DNA of 64,000 bases, taken from assembly GCF_003259525.1 (NCBI RefSeq), contig NZ_QLLO01000001.1:1-64000 (forward strand). Direction: 5' to 3'. Both the position numbers and the translations under genes were made by a program. The first letter of the stretch is position 1. Each line of letters begins with the position of its first letter. Below the pieces are notes generated by a model. That model did no database searches, was not told where the DNA came from, and worked only from the letters and a program-made list of their open reading frames with translations. This DNA is from Olleya aquimaris. Lineage in GTDB: Bacteria > Bacteroidota > Bacteroidia > Flavobacteriales > Flavobacteriaceae. Of this stretch, positions 7,671 to 16,937 are shown piece by piece.

Positions 7671-8312
7671 ATGAGTAAAAAAAAGAAAAAATATTACACC
7701 GTTTGGAAAGGGCATCACACAGGTGTTTTTGAATCTTGGGATGACTGTAAAGCCCAAATCAAAGACTATCAAGGTGCTATTTACAAGTCTTTCGCCACTT
7801 TTGATGCAGCTAAAAAGGCATTAAAAGGCAACTATAAAGACTATATAGGTAAAGACAAAACGTTTAAAAGTGAACTGAGCGAACTTCAGCTAAAAAAAAT
7901 AGGACAACCAAATTATAATTCTATTGCTGTAGATGCAGCGTCTTCTGGTAATCCAGGAATTATGGAATATCGCGGAGTTGACACTAAAACAAAAAAACAA
8001 TTATTTATTCAAGGTCCTTTTGATGAAGGCACCAATAATATTGGTGAGTTTCTGGCTATCGTCCATGGATTAGCATATTTAAAACAGCGTAATAGTGATA
8101 AACTTATTTACACAGACTCTAAAACTGCAATAAGTTGGGTGAAGAAAAAGCATTGCAACTCTAAACTAGAACGTAATGAGAAAAACAAGCCCGTTTTTGA
8201 TTTAGTAGATCGTGCAGTTACTTGGCTAAAAACCAATACTTATACGACAACACTAGTTAAATGGGAAACTAAAGCTTGGGGAGAAATTCCTGCAGATTTT
8301 GGTAGAAAGTAA
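7671..8312 (+). CDS. Ribonuclease H with N-terminal viroplasmin-like domain
   Basis: Cleaves RNA in RNA-DNA hybrids. The first 50 residues (YYTVWKGHHTGVFESWDDC, then YKSFATFDAAKKAL) form the caulimovirus viroplasmin/hybrid-binding domain seen at the N terminus of eukaryotic-type RNase H1. A linker leads into an RNase H fold with its acidic residues: Asp in SIAVDAASSGNPG, Glu in NNIGEFLAIVHGL, Asp in IYTDSKTAISW and a final Asp in PADFG. This domain order is a known Bacteroidota form. It may form a transcription unit with purN. Confidence 0.92.
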   Translation: MSKKKKKYYTVWKGHHTGVFESWDDCKAQIKDYQGAIYKSFATFDAAKKALKGNYKDYIGKDKTFKSELSELQLKKIGQPNYNSIAVDAASSGNPGIMEYRGVDTKTKKQLFIQGPFDEGTNNIGEFLAIVHGLAYLKQRNSDKLIYTDSKTAISWVKKKHCNSKLERNEKNKPVFDLVDRAVTWLKTNTYTTTLVKWETKAWGEIPADFGRK

Positions 8313-8350
8313 CTAATACAATCTTTACTTAAATTAGTCCATAAAAATCG

Positions 8351-8358
8351 TATATTTG
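8351..8358 (+). promoter_or_regulatory. Candidate -7 box for the PfkB kinase gene
   Basis: TATATTTG fits TAnnTTTG and lies 22 bases before the start codon; the -33 region is poor. Confidence 0.4.
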
Positions 8359-8380
8359 CGCCTTAATTTAAAACGCTTTT

Positions 8381-9307
8381 ATGAGCAAATTAGTCATTGT
8401 TGGTACTGTAGCTTTTGATGCTATAGAAACACCTTTTGGAAAAACAGATAAAATTCTTGGTGGAGCTGCAACCTATATAGGGTTGTCTGCGTCTAATTTT
8501 AATGTTGATGCAGCAGCAGTTTCTGTTGTTGGTGGAGATTTCCCTCAAGAGTATTTAGACCTTTTAACAAATAGAGGTGTAAATATAGATGGTATAGAAA
8601 TTATTAAAGAAGGAAAAACATTTTTCTGGAGTGGTAAATATCATAATGATATGAACTCTCGTGACACCTTAGCTACAGAATTAAATGTTTTAGAACATTT
8701 TAATCCTGTTGTACCAGGTGATTATAAAGATGCAGACATTGTGATGCTTGGCAACCTGCATCCTTCTGTACAACAAAGTGTTTTAGACCAAATGACAACA
8801 AAGCCAAAGTTAGCTATTTTAGATACCATGAATTTTTGGATGGATATCGCCTTAGACGATTTAAAATCTGTTATTAAAAACGTAGATGTAATTACTATTA
8901 ATGATGAAGAGGCTAGGCAATTATCAGGAGAATATAGTTTAGTGGTGGCTGCAAGAAAGATACATGAAATGGGTCCAAAATATGTCGTGATTAAAAAAGG
9001 AGAACATGGCGCATTATTATTTCATAATGACGAGGTGTTTTATGCACCTGCTTTACCATTAGAAGAAGTGTTTGATCCAACAGGAGCTGGAGATACGTTT
9101 GCTGGTGGTTTTGCTGGATACTTAGCAAGCACAGGAGATACTAGTTTTGAAAATATGAAAAACGCTGTAATTTACGGTTCGACCTTAGCTTCGTTTTGTG
9201 TGGAAAAATTCGGTACAGAACGCATGCTAAATTTAACAGACAAGGAAGTGTACAAACGCTTACAGGCTTTTAAAAACTTGACACAATTTGATATCAAATT
9301 AACATAA
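8381..9307 (+). CDS. PfkB-family carbohydrate/nucleoside kinase
   Basis: A 308-residue ribokinase-fold enzyme. The family's C-terminal signature with the catalytic Asp appears as DPTGAGDTFAGGFAGY near residue 230, and an N-terminal GGAATYIGLSAS motif marks the substrate lid region. The phosphate acceptor cannot be deduced: PfkB members phosphorylate ribose, fructose, adenosine and others. The position next to purF makes a nucleoside or ribose substrate conceivable, but that is inference only. Confidence 0.88.
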   Translation: MSKLVIVGTVAFDAIETPFGKTDKILGGAATYIGLSASNFNVDAAAVSVVGGDFPQEYLDLLTNRGVNIDGIEIIKEGKTFFWSGKYHNDMNSRDTLATELNVLEHFNPVVPGDYKDADIVMLGNLHPSVQQSVLDQMTTKPKLAILDTMNFWMDIALDDLKSVIKNVDVITINDEEARQLSGEYSLVVAARKIHEMGPKYVVIKKGEHGALLFHNDEVFYAPALPLEEVFDPTGAGDTFAGGFAGYLASTGDTSFENMKNAVIYGSTLASFCVEKFGTERMLNLTDKEVYKRLQAFKNLTQFDIKLT

Positions 9308-9308
9308 C

Positions 9309-9341
9309 AAAAAGCGCTCAAAATATAGAGCGCTTTTTTTT
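9309..9341 (+). terminator. Intrinsic terminator after the PfkB kinase gene
   Basis: AAAAAGCGCTC and GAGCGCTTTTTTT form a GC-rich stem ending in a long T run, two bases past the stop codon. Confidence 0.85.
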
Positions 9342-9349
9342 GTACTAGA

Positions 9350-9380
9350 CTTGTATCAAAATGATTTTATAATATTTTTG
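9350..9380 (+). promoter_or_regulatory. purF promoter candidate
   Basis: CTTG (9350-9353), a 19-base spacer, and TATTTTTG (9373-9380) match the Bacteroidota TTTG-n19-TAnnTTTG pattern with one mismatch. The leader to the ATG would be about 28 bases. Confidence 0.55.
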
Positions 9381-9415
9381 TATAACAACATTGACCAACT
9401 CACAACACAACAACA

Positions 9416-11314
9416 ATGAGTGATGCTTTAAAACACGAGTGCGGAATTGCACAAATTAGACTTCTTAAGCCTTTAGAATTTTACAAAGAAAAATACGGAA
9501 GCGCTTTTTACGGAGTTAATAAAATGTATTTAATGATGGAGAAACAGCACAATCGTGGTCAAGATGGTGCTGGATTTGCAAGTATTAAACTAGACACCAA
9601 ACCTGGTGAACGTTATATTAGTAGAGTACGCTCTATCGCGCAACAACCTATACAAGATATTTTTGCTCAAATTAACGAACGTGTTAATAAAGAGTTGACA
9701 GAGCATCCAGAATATCAAGATAATGTTGGATTACAGAAAAAACACATACCATATATAGGAGAAGTCCTTTTAGGTCATGTTAGATATGGGACGTTTGGTA
9801 AAAACAGTGTAGAGAGTGTTCATCCCTTTTTAAGACAAAATAATTGGCAACATCGTAATTTAATTTTAGCTGGAAACTTTAATATGACTAATGTTAAAGA
9901 GCTATTTAAAAATCTGGTAGAACTTGGGCAACACCCAAAAGAATACACAGATACCATTACCATTATGGAAAAAATTGGTCATTTTTTAGATGATGCTGTA
10001 AGCAAAATTTATAGAGACCTAAAAAAGGAAGGATACGATAAGCATGAATGTTCACCGTTAATTGCAGAGCGTATAAAGATTCATAAAATCTTAAAACGTG
10101 CAGCAAAAAATTGGGATGGTGGATACGCTATGGCTGGTTTATTAGGTCATGGAGATTCTTTTGTATTGCGTGATCCAGCAGGAATCCGCCCAGCTTATTA
10201 TTATAAAGATGACGAAATTGTTGTGGTTGCTTCAGAGCGTCCAGTAATTCAGACCGTATTTAATGTAGAATTTGATGATGTTAAAGAATTAAGTCCTGGA
10301 CATGCAATTATTACTAAAAAATCTGGCGAGACTTCAATTAAAAAAATATTAGAACCTTTAGAACGTAAATCGTGCAGTTTTGAACGCATCTATTTTTCTA
10401 GAGGTAGTGATGCCGAAATCTATCAAGAACGAAAAATGCTTGGTCGATTATTGATGCCTCAAGTACTAAGAGCAATTGGTGATGACACCCAAAACACAGT
10501 GTTTTCATACATACCTAATACAGCAGAAACTTCTTTTTATGGTATGATTGAAACGGTTGAGGAGCACTTAAACCAGAAGAAAACTCAAGCTATATTAGAC
10601 GGAAACGGTAAACTATCTGCAGAACATGTTACCTCTATTTTAAAAGAAAGACCTAGAATAGAAAAAATAGCCATTAAAGATGTTAAGCTTAGAACTTTTA
10701 TTACAGAAGATTCTAGTCGTGATGATTTGGTTGCACATGTTTATGATGTGACTTACGGAGTTATTAAACCCACAGACAATTTGGTTATTATAGACGATAG
10801 TATTGTTCGTGGTACCACTTTAAAAAAGAGTATTATAAAAATGATGGACAGATTACATCCTAAAAAGATTGTAGTTGTATCCTCTGCTCCACAAATACGT
10901 TATCCTGATTGCTACGGAATTGATATGGCTAATCTAGAAACTTTAGTTGCTTTTAATGCAGCTTTAGAGTTATTAAAAGAAAACAATAAATACAGTTTAG
11001 TAGAAGAAGTCTACAAAAAGTGTAAAGCACAAGAGGATTTAGAGGATAAGGACGTCACTAATTTTGTAAAAGAAATTTACGACCAATTTACACCAGAACA
11101 GATTTCGGAAAAAATATCAAGTTTGTTAACGGATGATTCTGTTAAAGCAGAAGTAGAAATCATTTTTCAACCTGTAGACAATTTACATAAAGCTTGTCCA
11201 GATCATTTAGGAGATTGGTATTTTACTGGTAATTATCCAACGGTTGGTGGAAATAGAGTAGTAAACAGAGCGTTTATTAATTTTTATGAAGGTAACAAAG
11301 AGCGCGCTTACTAA
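9416..11314 (+). CDS. purF: Amidophosphoribosyltransferase, long Bacteroidota form
   Basis: First committed step of purine synthesis: glutamine amide plus PRPP gives phosphoribosylamine. The N-terminal nucleophile glutaminase cysteine is Cys9 in HECGIAQ, after a short propeptide-like leader. The glutaminase domain runs to about residue 300 and the PRPP-binding loop appears as VIIDDSIVRGTTLKKSI near residue 460. At 632 residues it is well over 100 longer than the usual enzyme (about 470-510), with insertions in the glutaminase domain and a C-terminal extension ending in DHLGDWYFTGNYPTVGGNR. A second, standard-length purF elsewhere in the genome cannot be excluded, in which case this would be a paralogue. 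Confidence 0.85.
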   Translation: MSDALKHECGIAQIRLLKPLEFYKEKYGSAFYGVNKMYLMMEKQHNRGQDGAGFASIKLDTKPGERYISRVRSIAQQPIQDIFAQINERVNKELTEHPEYQDNVGLQKKHIPYIGEVLLGHVRYGTFGKNSVESVHPFLRQNNWQHRNLILAGNFNMTNVKELFKNLVELGQHPKEYTDTITIMEKIGHFLDDAVSKIYRDLKKEGYDKHECSPLIAERIKIHKILKRAAKNWDGGYAMAGLLGHGDSFVLRDPAGIRPAYYYKDDEIVVVASERPVIQTVFNVEFDDVKELSPGHAIITKKSGETSIKKILEPLERKSCSFERIYFSRGSDAEIYQERKMLGRLLMPQVLRAIGDDTQNTVFSYIPNTAETSFYGMIETVEEHLNQKKTQAILDGNGKLSAEHVTSILKERPRIEKIAIKDVKLRTFITEDSSRDDLVAHVYDVTYGVIKPTDNLVIIDDSIVRGTTLKKSIIKMMDRLHPKKIVVVSSAPQIRYPDCYGIDMANLETLVAFNAALELLKENNKYSLVEEVYKKCKAQEDLEDKDVTNFVKEIYDQFTPEQISEKISSLLTDDSVKAEVEIIFQPVDNLHKACPDHLGDWYFTGNYPTVGGNRVVNRAFINFYEGNKERAY

Positions 11315-11408
11315 TTTTAATGCAGTAAGGTTTTTCTAGTTACACATCCTTTAACCGAATATTTTTACTTTTTAACTATATTTTATAATAAATCAATTTA
11401 AATGTCGT

Positions 11409-11500
11409 TATATTTGAGCTTACCATAACATAAGTAGGTTAAGTTCATGGTAGATTTGGGGCAAAAAAGGTGAACTCTCGTTCACCTTTTTTATTTGCCC
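11409..11500 (+). ncRNA. Candidate small RNA or extended purF terminator
   Basis: A full TAnnTTTG match (TATATTTG, 11409-11416) is followed by an imperfect hairpin (TACCAT 11421-11426 with ATGGTA 11447-11452) and a strong terminator (GGTGAAC 11469-11475, TCTC loop, GTTCACC 11480-11486, six Ts), itself framed by GGGC and GCCC. Box, structured body of about 70 bases and terminator together look like a free-standing sRNA. It could equally be the 3' untranslated end of purF, whose stop is about 95 bases upstream; no -33 element is seen. Confidence 0.4.
11465..11493 (+). terminator. Intrinsic terminator of purF or of the candidate sRNA
   Basis: Perfect 7-bp stem GGTGAAC/GTTCACC with TCTC loop, flanked by six As and six Ts, extended outward by GGGC...GCCC. 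It can act in both directions. Confidence 0.85.
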
Positions 11501-11531
11501 AAACTTTTCTAAAAAACAACTTTTCAAGCAT

Positions 11532-11563
11532 AAAAAAAGCAGACTTTAAAAAGTCTGCTTTTC
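11532..11563 (-). terminator. Intrinsic terminator after superoxide dismutase
   Basis: AAGCAGACTT (11537-11546) pairs with AAGTCTGCTT (11551-11560); on the minus strand the stem ends in a run of seven Ts. It lies about 25 bases past the leftward gene's stop. Confidence 0.8.
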
Positions 11564-11586
11564 TATTTTTATAAATGTGTAAAAGC

Positions 11587-12195
11587 CTATTTAGCTTCTG
11601 CGTAACGTCTTTCAACTTCATTCCAGTTTATAACATTAAAAAATGCATCGATATAATCTGGACGTCTGTTTTGATAGTTTAAGTAATAAGCGTGTTCCCA
11701 AACATCTAATCCTAATATAGGCGTCCCTCCACAAGTTACACCTGGCATCAATGGATTATCTTGATTTGGTGTAGAGCATACTTCTACTTTTCCACCTTTA
11801 TGGACACATAACCAAGCCCAACCAGATCCAAATTGTGTTGCTGCAGCTTTACTAAATGCATCTTTAAAAGCATCAACAGATCCATAAGCTGCTTCAATAG
11901 CATCTTTTAAATCTCCAGATAAACGTCCTTTTCCTTCTGGATTCATCACTTCCCAAAATAACGAGTGGTTATAAAATCCTCCTCCATTATTTCTAACAGC
12001 CATGTTTTTCATATCTAAATTAGTTAGAATATCTTCTATAGATTTTCCTTCTAAATCAGTCCCTTCAATAGCACTATTTAATTTGGTTGTATAACCGTTA
12101 TGATGTTTTGTGTGATGTATTTCCATTGTACGTGCATCAATATGTGGTTCTAATGCATCATACGCATATTTTAGTTTTGGTAATTCAAAAGCCAT
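11587..12195 (-). CDS. Superoxide dismutase [Fe or Mn]
   Basis: Converts superoxide to hydrogen peroxide and oxygen. The metal ligands are visible: His in [11 protein letters not shown] near residue 27, His in [10 protein letters not shown], and Asp/His in [19 protein letters not shown] near residue 165. It lacks a signal peptide and is therefore cytoplasmic. Length (202) is standard. Iron and manganese forms cannot be told apart reliably by eye, so no sodA/sodB symbol is given. It is monocistronic with a recognisable promoter and terminator. Confidence 0.97.
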   Translation of the reverse strand: MAFELPKLKYAYDALEPHIDARTMEIHHTKHHNGYTTKLNSAIEGTDLEGKSIEDILTNLDMKNMAVRNNGGGFYNHSLFWEVMNPEGKGRLSGDLKDAIEAAYGSVDAFKDAFSKAAATQFGSGWAWLCVHKGGKVEVCSTPNQDNPLMPGVTCGGTPILGLDVWEHAYYLNYQNRRPDYIDAFFNVINWNEVERRYAEAK

Positions 12196-12231
12196 AATTG
12201 TATGTTTTTAAGTGTTAATATTCTATTACCT

Positions 12232-12262
12232 CAAAATTAAACATTAAAGCCCTCAATTGAAA
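12232..12262 (-). promoter_or_regulatory. Superoxide dismutase promoter candidate
   Basis: On the minus strand TTTC, a spacer of exactly 19 bases, and TAATTTTG match the Bacteroidota promoter pattern with one mismatch in the -33 box. The same TTTC-n19-TAATTTTG arrangement recurs upstream of the TPR histidine kinase at 45691-45721. Confidence 0.55.
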
Positions 12263-12383
12263 ATATTTAGACCATTGTTTAATTGTATTTAATAATACTT
12301 TAACATCGTAGTTTAAATATTGAAGATAGTTTTAAAAAAAATTTAGCAACCATTAATTTGTTATTATCTTGTCTAAAATTTAA

Positions 12384-15300
12384 ATGTTAATGTCCAAAAC
12401 CCCTTCCTTTAAAGTTTATGATGCTTCTGCTGGTAGTGGAAAAACCTTTGCTTTAGTTAAGGAGTATTTAAAGCTTTTATTTACGTCTACTTTTAATGAT
12501 AGTTACAAGCATATTTTAGCCATTACCTTTACCAATAAGGCTGTAGCAGAGATGAAAACTAGAATTCTGGATGCATTACAAGAGTTTCAGTTTAGAGATA
12601 GTAGTATGTTTTTAGCTATTGTAGAAGAACTAAATTTAGACCCTGAATATGTCCGAAAAAAATCAAAAGCTATATTACATTCTATTATGCATAATTATGC
12701 TGCTTTTGATGTGTCTACTATAGATGGATTTAATCATAAGTTAATTAGAACGTTTGCACACGATTTAAAAATTCCAATAAATTTTGAGGTTGAACTAGAC
12801 ACACCTTCATTGCTTAGTCAAGCAGTAGATAGTTTAATTGCAAAAGCAGGTACCAACCAAAAATTAACCAAAATATTAATAGATTTTGCAATAGAAAAAG
12901 CTGATGATGATAAAAGTTGGGATGTCTCTACTGACTTTAACAACATAGCAAAATTGCTAATTAATGATAATGACTTACCACATGTTAATAGTATTAAACA
13001 TAAAACGCTAGACGATTTTGATGCATTAAAAACACAATTGGTAAAAAGAATTAATACCATTGAAAAACAAATTGTAAAAGTTTCTGAAAACGCATTATCA
13101 TTAATTAAAAATTCTGGTTTAGAATTTGAAGATTTTTCTGGAGGAAAAAACGCCTACATCCCAAAATATTTTTCAAAGCTAAAACACTTAGACATTAGCA
13201 TAGATTATAGTGCATCTTGGGTGGTAAATCTTGAAGAAAAACCATTGTACCCTAAGGCTAAGAGCGATGAAATTAAAGCTGTTTTGGATGCTATAAAACC
13301 TGAAATTGTTTCTGCTTTTAACCAAACTAAAGCAGCAGTTTTTGATTTAAAGTTTTTAAAAGCTATTTACAAAAACATTACTCCGCTTTCTGTATTAAAT
13401 GCTATAAATAAAGAGTTAACTACTATCAAGGAAGACGAAAACAAGTTGTTAATTTCAGAATTTAACTCGATTATTAGTAAAGAAATTAAAAACCAACCAA
13501 CCCCTTTTATTTACGAGCGTTTAGGAGAAAAATTTAGACATTATTTTATAGACGAGTTTCAGGACACCTCAGAAATGCAGTGGGACAATTTAATACCCTT
13601 AATAGAAAACACACTTTCTGGTCAAAACCTTAAAGGTGAGAAAGGAACAGCAATGATTGTAGGAGATGCCAAACAAGCTATATATAGATGGCGAGGTGGA
13701 AAAGCCGAACAATTTATAGAGCTAACAAAAGATGAAGATAATTACCCACAACAAAACCCTTTTCCTGTAGAAAAACAAGTTGTAAATCTAAAAGCTAATT
13801 ACAGAAGTCACAAAAACATTATACAATTTAATAATCAATTTTTTAAATATCTATCAGAACAAAGCTTCCGTAATACGGACTATTCAGAATTATATAAAAA
13901 AGCTACACAAGAGCCCATGCTAAAACCTGAAGGGTTTGTTAGTATTAAGTTTTTAGATATTCAAAAAGAAGAAGACCAAAATGACATTTATTCTCAAGCA
14001 GTTTTTGAAACTGTAGAGAAATGTCTAACAAATGGTTACCATTTAAAAGACATTTGCGTTTTAGTTAGAAAGAAAAAAGAAGGTGCAGCAATTGCCCAAT
14101 TTTTAAGTGAAAAAGGAATAAAAATAACGTCCTCAGAAACCATGCTAATTGATAACTCTGAGGATGTAAATTTAGTGGTTAATATTTTTAGATTATTAAT
14201 TAACCCTAAAAATATGGAAGCTAAAATCAAAATATTATATCATGTCGCTGCATTAAATAATATTAAAGATAAGCATCATTTTTTTATCACTCACTTAGCC
14301 TTATCCATTGATGCATTTTTTAAAAGTTTTACAAAATTTTCTATAGATGTTAACCCTTCACATCTATTACAATTGTCATTGTATGATATGGCAGAAACCA
14401 TTGTTAGAAGTTTCAATCTAACAAAATCTTCTAATGCTTTTATTCAATACTTTTTAGATGTTGTTTTAGAGTTTTCGCAAAAGCAAATTTCAGATATTTC
14501 AGCATTTTTAGAATATTACGATGCTAAAAAAGAGAACTTAAACATTGTCTCGCCAAGTAATCAAGACGCTATTCAGATTATGACTATACATAAGTCTAAA
14601 GGATTAGAGTTTCCAGTGGTTATTTTTCCTTATGCCCAATTAGACATTTACAGAGAAAAAGGACCACAAGAATGGTTTCCTCTAGATAAAAATGAGTTTA
14701 ATGGGTTTTCTAAAGCGCTTTTAAATTTTAATAAAGATTTTGAACAGTTTGGAGACATTGGTGAAGCCATTTATTTTAAGCATCGATCAGAACAAGAATT
14801 AGACAATATTAACCTGTTATATGTTGCCTTAACTAGACCAGTAGAACAACTTCATATCATCTCTAAATTAGATATATCTAAAAAAGATGGTGTACCATTT
14901 AAAACATATTCCGGATTACTTATTAATTATTTAATCCATAAAGGGCTATGGAATGAAGCCCAATTAGAATATAGCTTTGGAAATGAGAATAAAGATATCG
15001 AACAAGAAACTACAACCCATTCTACAATTGAAACCCAAAAATTTATTAGTGTAGCAAAACAAGATCATGACATAAAAATTATAACTAAATCTGGCTATTT
15101 ATGGGATACAAACCAACAACAAGCTATTGAAAAGGGTAATTTAATTCATGATATTATGGCAGATATAAAAACCATAGCAGATGTAGAATTTGTAATTAAT
15201 GATTATTTAAATACTGGAGTTATAAATAAAGAGCAATCGACTTTGCTAACTAACACAATTACAAGCATCATAAACCATCCTGAAATTTATAAGTATTACA

Positions 15301-15545
15301 CCAATAACTATACAATTTATAACGAGCGTGATATCCTATCAAAATCTGGCACTATAGTTAGACCTGATCGCTTAGCAATTAAAGATAATGATGCTGTTAT
15401 TATAGATTATAAAACGGGGCTGTCAAACCCTAAATACCAACAACAGCTTGAGTATTATTCTGATATTTTAAAAGAAATGAATTTTACAGTTAGTAAAAAA
15501 ATTCTTGTTTATTTAAACCAGCAAATAGATATAGTGACTTATTGA
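12384..15545 (+). CDS. AddA/RecB-like UvrD-family helicase with C-terminal nuclease
   Basis: Large helicase-nuclease for processing double-strand breaks. All superfamily 1 motifs are readable: Walker A ASAGSGKT (residues 14-21), AITFTNKAVAEMK, FIDEFQDTSEMQW, VGDAKQAIYRWRGG, LKANYRSHKNI, TIHKSKGLEFPVV and LLYVALTRPVEQL. The C-terminal 60 residues hold a PD-(D/E)XK nuclease core (RPDRLAI, then VIIDYKTG, then QQLEYYSDIL). Two ATGs lie six bases apart; either could be used. The expected partner, an AddB-like nuclease, starts 2.9 kb downstream at 18437 beyond kbl and the OmpA gene. The AddA identity, rather than another RecB-like helicase, is inferred from this pairing. Confidence 0.88.
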   Translation: MLMSKTPSFKVYDASAGSGKTFALVKEYLKLLFTSTFNDSYKHILAITFTNKAVAEMKTRILDALQEFQFRDSSMFLAIVEELNLDPEYVRKKSKAILHSIMHNYAAFDVSTIDGFNHKLIRTFAHDLKIPINFEVELDTPSLLSQAVDSLIAKAGTNQKLTKILIDFAIEKADDDKSWDVSTDFNNIAKLLINDNDLPHVNSIKHKTLDDFDALKTQLVKRINTIEKQIVKVSENALSLIKNSGLEFEDFSGGKNAYIPKYFSKLKHLDISIDYSASWVVNLEEKPLYPKAKSDEIKAVLDAIKPEIVSAFNQTKAAVFDLKFLKAIYKNITPLSVLNAINKELTTIKEDENKLLISEFNSIISKEIKNQPTPFIYERLGEKFRHYFIDEFQDTSEMQWDNLIPLIENTLSGQNLKGEKGTAMIVGDAKQAIYRWRGGKAEQFIELTKDEDNYPQQNPFPVEKQVVNLKANYRSHKNIIQFNNQFFKYLSEQSFRNTDYSELYKKATQEPMLKPEGFVSIKFLDIQKEEDQNDIYSQAVFETVEKCLTNGYHLKDICVLVRKKKEGAAIAQFLSEKGIKITSSETMLIDNSEDVNLVVNIFRLLINPKNMEAKIKILYHVAALNNIKDKHHFFITHLALSIDAFFKSFTKFSIDVNPSHLLQLSLYDMAETIVRSFNLTKSSNAFIQYFLDVVLEFSQKQISDISAFLEYYDAKKENLNIVSPSNQDAIQIMTIHKSKGLEFPVVIFPYAQLDIYREKGPQEWFPLDKNEFNGFSKALLNFNKDFEQFGDIGEAIYFKHRSEQELDNINLLYVALTRPVEQLHIISKLDISKKDGVPFKTYSGLLINYLIHKGLWNEAQLEYSFGNENKDIEQETTTHSTIETQKFISVAKQDHDIKIITKSGYLWDTNQQQAIEKGNLIHDIMADIKTIADVEFVINDYLNTGVINKEQSTLLTNTITSIINHPEIYKYYTNNYTIYNERDILSKSGTIVRPDRLAIKDNDAVIIDYKTGLSNPKYQQQLEYYSDILKEMNFTVSKKILVYLNQQIDIVTY

Positions 15546-15569
15546 TAATAAAAGATTAATTTTTTAGGG

Positions 15570-15598
15570 TTTAATATGCTTAAAACCTTTTAAATTTG
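15570..15598 (+). promoter_or_regulatory. kbl promoter candidate
   Basis: TTTA (15570-15573), a 17-base spacer, and TAAATTTG (15591-15598) approximate the Bacteroidota consensus, 20 bases before the kbl ATG. Confidence 0.45.
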
Positions 15599-15618
15599 TT
15601 GAAACAAAATTATAGTGT

Positions 15619-16812
15619 ATGTACAATAAGATAAAAGAACATTTACAAAAAGAATTACAGGACATAAAAGACAATGGGCTTTTTAAAGAAGAGCGTATTA
15701 TAACCTCAGCTCAAGGGGCAGAAATCACTTTAAATACCGGAGAAACAGTTTTAAACTTTTGCGCAAATAATTATTTAGGATTATCCTCTCATCCAGAGGT
15801 TGTAAAAGCTGCACAAGACACAATGGAAACCCATGGTTTTGGAATGTCTTCTGTTAGATTTATTTGCGGTACACAGGACATACATAAAACTTTAGAACAT
15901 AAAATAGCAGAATTTTATGGTACAGAAGACACCATATTATATGCTGCTGCTTTTGATGCTAATGGAGGGGTTTTTGAACCTTTATTAGGTAAAGAAGATG
16001 CAATTATCTCGGACTCTTTAAATCATGCTTCAATTATAGATGGTGTTAGATTATGTAAAGCTGCGCGTTACCGTTATAAAAACAATGATATGGCAGATTT
16101 AGAGCAACAGCTTATTGATGCTAATAAAAATGGGGCTCGTTTCAAAATTATCGTTACAGATGGTGTATTCTCAATGGACGGGCTAGTCGCACCTTTAGAT
16201 AAAATCTGTGACTTGGCTGATAAATATGATGCGTTAGTAATGATAGATGAATGTCATGCAACTGGCTTTATAGGCGAAACTGGACGTGGAACTTTAGAGG
16301 AAAAAGGTGTAATGGATAGAATTGATATCATTACCGGAACTCTAGGTAAAGCTTTAGGTGGAGCAATGGGAGGCTATACAACAGGTAAAAAAGAAATTAT
16401 AGAAATGTTGCGTCAGCGATCTAGACCTTACTTGTTTTCAAATTCGTTAGCACCAGCTATTGTTGGCGCTTCCATAAAGGTATTTGACATGTTAGCTAAC
16501 GATAATTCTTTAAGAGATAAGCTAGAAGACAACACTAATTTTTTCAAAAAAGAAATGAAAAAAGCTGGCTTCGATATAATAGATGGAGATTCTGCTATAG
16601 TTCCTGTAATGTTGTATGACGCTAAACTCTCACAAACTATGGCAAATATGCTACTAAAAGAAGGCATTTATGTTATTGGATTCTTTTTTCCAGTAGTCCC
16701 AAAAGGAAAGGCTAGAATACGTGTTCAATTATCTGCTGCTCATACTAGACAACACTTGGAAAAGGCTGTTAATGCATTTGTTAAAGTTGGTAAAACACTT
16801 GAAATTATTTAG
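15619..16812 (+). CDS. kbl: Glycine C-acetyltransferase (2-amino-3-ketobutyrate CoA ligase)
   Basis: PLP enzyme that splits 2-amino-3-oxobutyrate with CoA into glycine and acetyl-CoA, the second step of threonine breakdown. The Schiff-base lysine is Lys244 in [14 protein letters not shown], preceded by the [15 protein letters not shown] block that binds the cofactor. Length (397) is exactly that of the family. The usual partner, threonine dehydrogenase (tdh), is not nearby. Related alpha-oxoamine synthases (such as BioF) are the main alternative, but the [14 protein letters not shown] region favours Kbl. Confidence 0.93.
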   Translation: MYNKIKEHLQKELQDIKDNGLFKEERIITSAQGAEITLNTGETVLNFCANNYLGLSSHPEVVKAAQDTMETHGFGMSSVRFICGTQDIHKTLEHKIAEFYGTEDTILYAAAFDANGGVFEPLLGKEDAIISDSLNHASIIDGVRLCKAARYRYKNNDMADLEQQLIDANKNGARFKIIVTDGVFSMDGLVAPLDKICDLADKYDALVMIDECHATGFIGETGRGTLEEKGVMDRIDIITGTLGKALGGAMGGYTTGKKEIIEMLRQRSRPYLFSNSLAPAIVGASIKVFDMLANDNSLRDKLEDNTNFFKKEMKKAGFDIIDGDSAIVPVMLYDAKLSQTMANMLLKEGIYVIGFFFPVVPKGKARIRVQLSAAHTRQHLEKAVNAFVKVGKTLEII

Positions 16813-16861
16813 AAACAATCTATAATACCAAAACAAAAGCACGAAATAATCAATATTTTTA

Positions 16862-16869
16862 TATATTTG
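16862..16869 (+). promoter_or_regulatory. Candidate -7 box for the OmpA-family gene
   Basis: TATATTTG fits TAnnTTTG exactly and would give a leader of about 60 bases, typical for abundant outer membrane proteins. No -33 element matches. Confidence 0.4.
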
Positions 16870-16937
16870 TCTTTGTTAATAATATTTAACAACTTATTTT
16901 TGCTTCTAATTAACACTTAAAAATTAAATTTTTGAAT

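Noticed and set aside
7671-8312. Viral origin of the viroplasmin/RNase H gene
   Set aside because: The viroplasmin-like domain is a normal part of many cellular RNase H proteins, and neighbours and base use are ordinary.
11315-11586. tRNA gene in the purF/superoxide dismutase gap
   Set aside because: No cloverleaf or TTCGA T-loop can be built; the structure is a terminator-like hairpin.
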